A stretch of DNA of 5,672 bases. Source: an uncultured Lachnospiraceae bacterium. Its GTDB lineage: Bacteria > Bacillota > Clostridia > Lachnospirales > Lachnospiraceae. The position numbers and the translations under genes are program-made. Each line of letters opens with the position of its first letter. The first letter of the stretch is position 1. The stretch spans positions 1 to 5,672 of the forward strand of contig CACXGR010000017.1 of the NCBI GenBank assembly GCA_902767235.1. The letters run 5' to 3'. Shown here one piece after another: positions 5,596 to 5,672 of this stretch. Under the pieces are notes generated by a model, which was not told where the DNA came from, did not search any database, and worked only from the letters and a program-made list of their open reading frames with translations.

Positions 5596-5672
5596 ATGAT
5601 GAAACTTGATGCTAAGGAAGCAATGGCAGCACAGGCTTACGCGGCATATATGATCGCGACCAGTTATTTCAA
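5596..5672 (+). CDS. Start of an unrecognised protein, truncated by the right edge
   Basis: AAGGAGG at 5582-5588 lies 7 nt before ATG 5596, which is followed at once by a second ATG (5599). The frame stays open to the window end and encodes 25 complete codons, starting MMKLDAKEAMAAQAYAAYMI and continuing ATSYF. The segment is Ala-rich and probably helical, with no recognisable motif; it does not look like a classical signal peptide because charged residues are spread through its first eight positions. The very good ribosome binding site makes a real gene likely. It may share a transcript with the malic enzyme 89 bp upstream. No function can be assigned. Confidence 0.65.
   Translation, partial: MMKLDAKEAMAAQAYAAYMIATSYF

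Overview
This window looks like chromosome from an anaerobic, moderately high-GC Bacillota, probably a clostridial gut-type organism such as a Lachnospiraceae member. The basis is the run of strong AGGAGG-type ribosome binding sites, sigma-A-like promoters in AT-rich gaps, an RsbW/SpoIIAB-type ATPase, and a short malic enzyme that closely resembles Bacillus/Clostridium versions as I remember them. The genus cannot be fixed from the sequence alone. No mobile element, CRISPR array, rRNA or tRNA is visible.

Layout, left to right. (1) Positions 1-558 hold the C-terminal part of an RluA-family pseudouridine synthase whose start lies outside the window. (2) Positions 599-3217 look like one transcription unit: larB, larC (overlapping larB by 8 bp) and, 17 bp further on, a small sigma-70-family sigma factor. 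LarB and LarC are two of the three enzymes that build the nickel-pincer nucleotide (NPN) cofactor of lactate racemase and related 2-hydroxyacid racemases/epimerases. LarE (sulfur insertion) and the LarA-type enzyme are not in the window. (3) An RsbW-like ATPase gene (3302-3754, minus strand) converges on the sigma gene. (4) A 210-bp divergent gap (3755-3964) carries a candidate promoter for each direction. (5) A self-contained gene for a 72-aa charged protein of unknown function (3965-4183) has a good promoter, a very good Shine-Dalgarno sequence and an intrinsic terminator (4213-4248). (6) A malic enzyme gene (4334-5506) follows under its own candidate promoter. (7) The first 25 complete codons of an unrecognised protein (from 5596) run off the right edge behind a strong ribosome binding site.

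How the genes may work together. The lar genes supply a cofactor for hydroxyacid racemisation, and malic enzyme turns malate into pyruvate, so both sit in lactate/malate/pyruvate metabolism; a functional link is only an inference from proximity. The more unusual signals are the sigma factor behind larBC, the RsbW-like protein without a visible STAS antagonist or sigma-B/F partner, and the isolated 72-aa gene with a leader-peptide-like 'LSDDELDIVSAAGD' segment. No complete new system can be demonstrated here.
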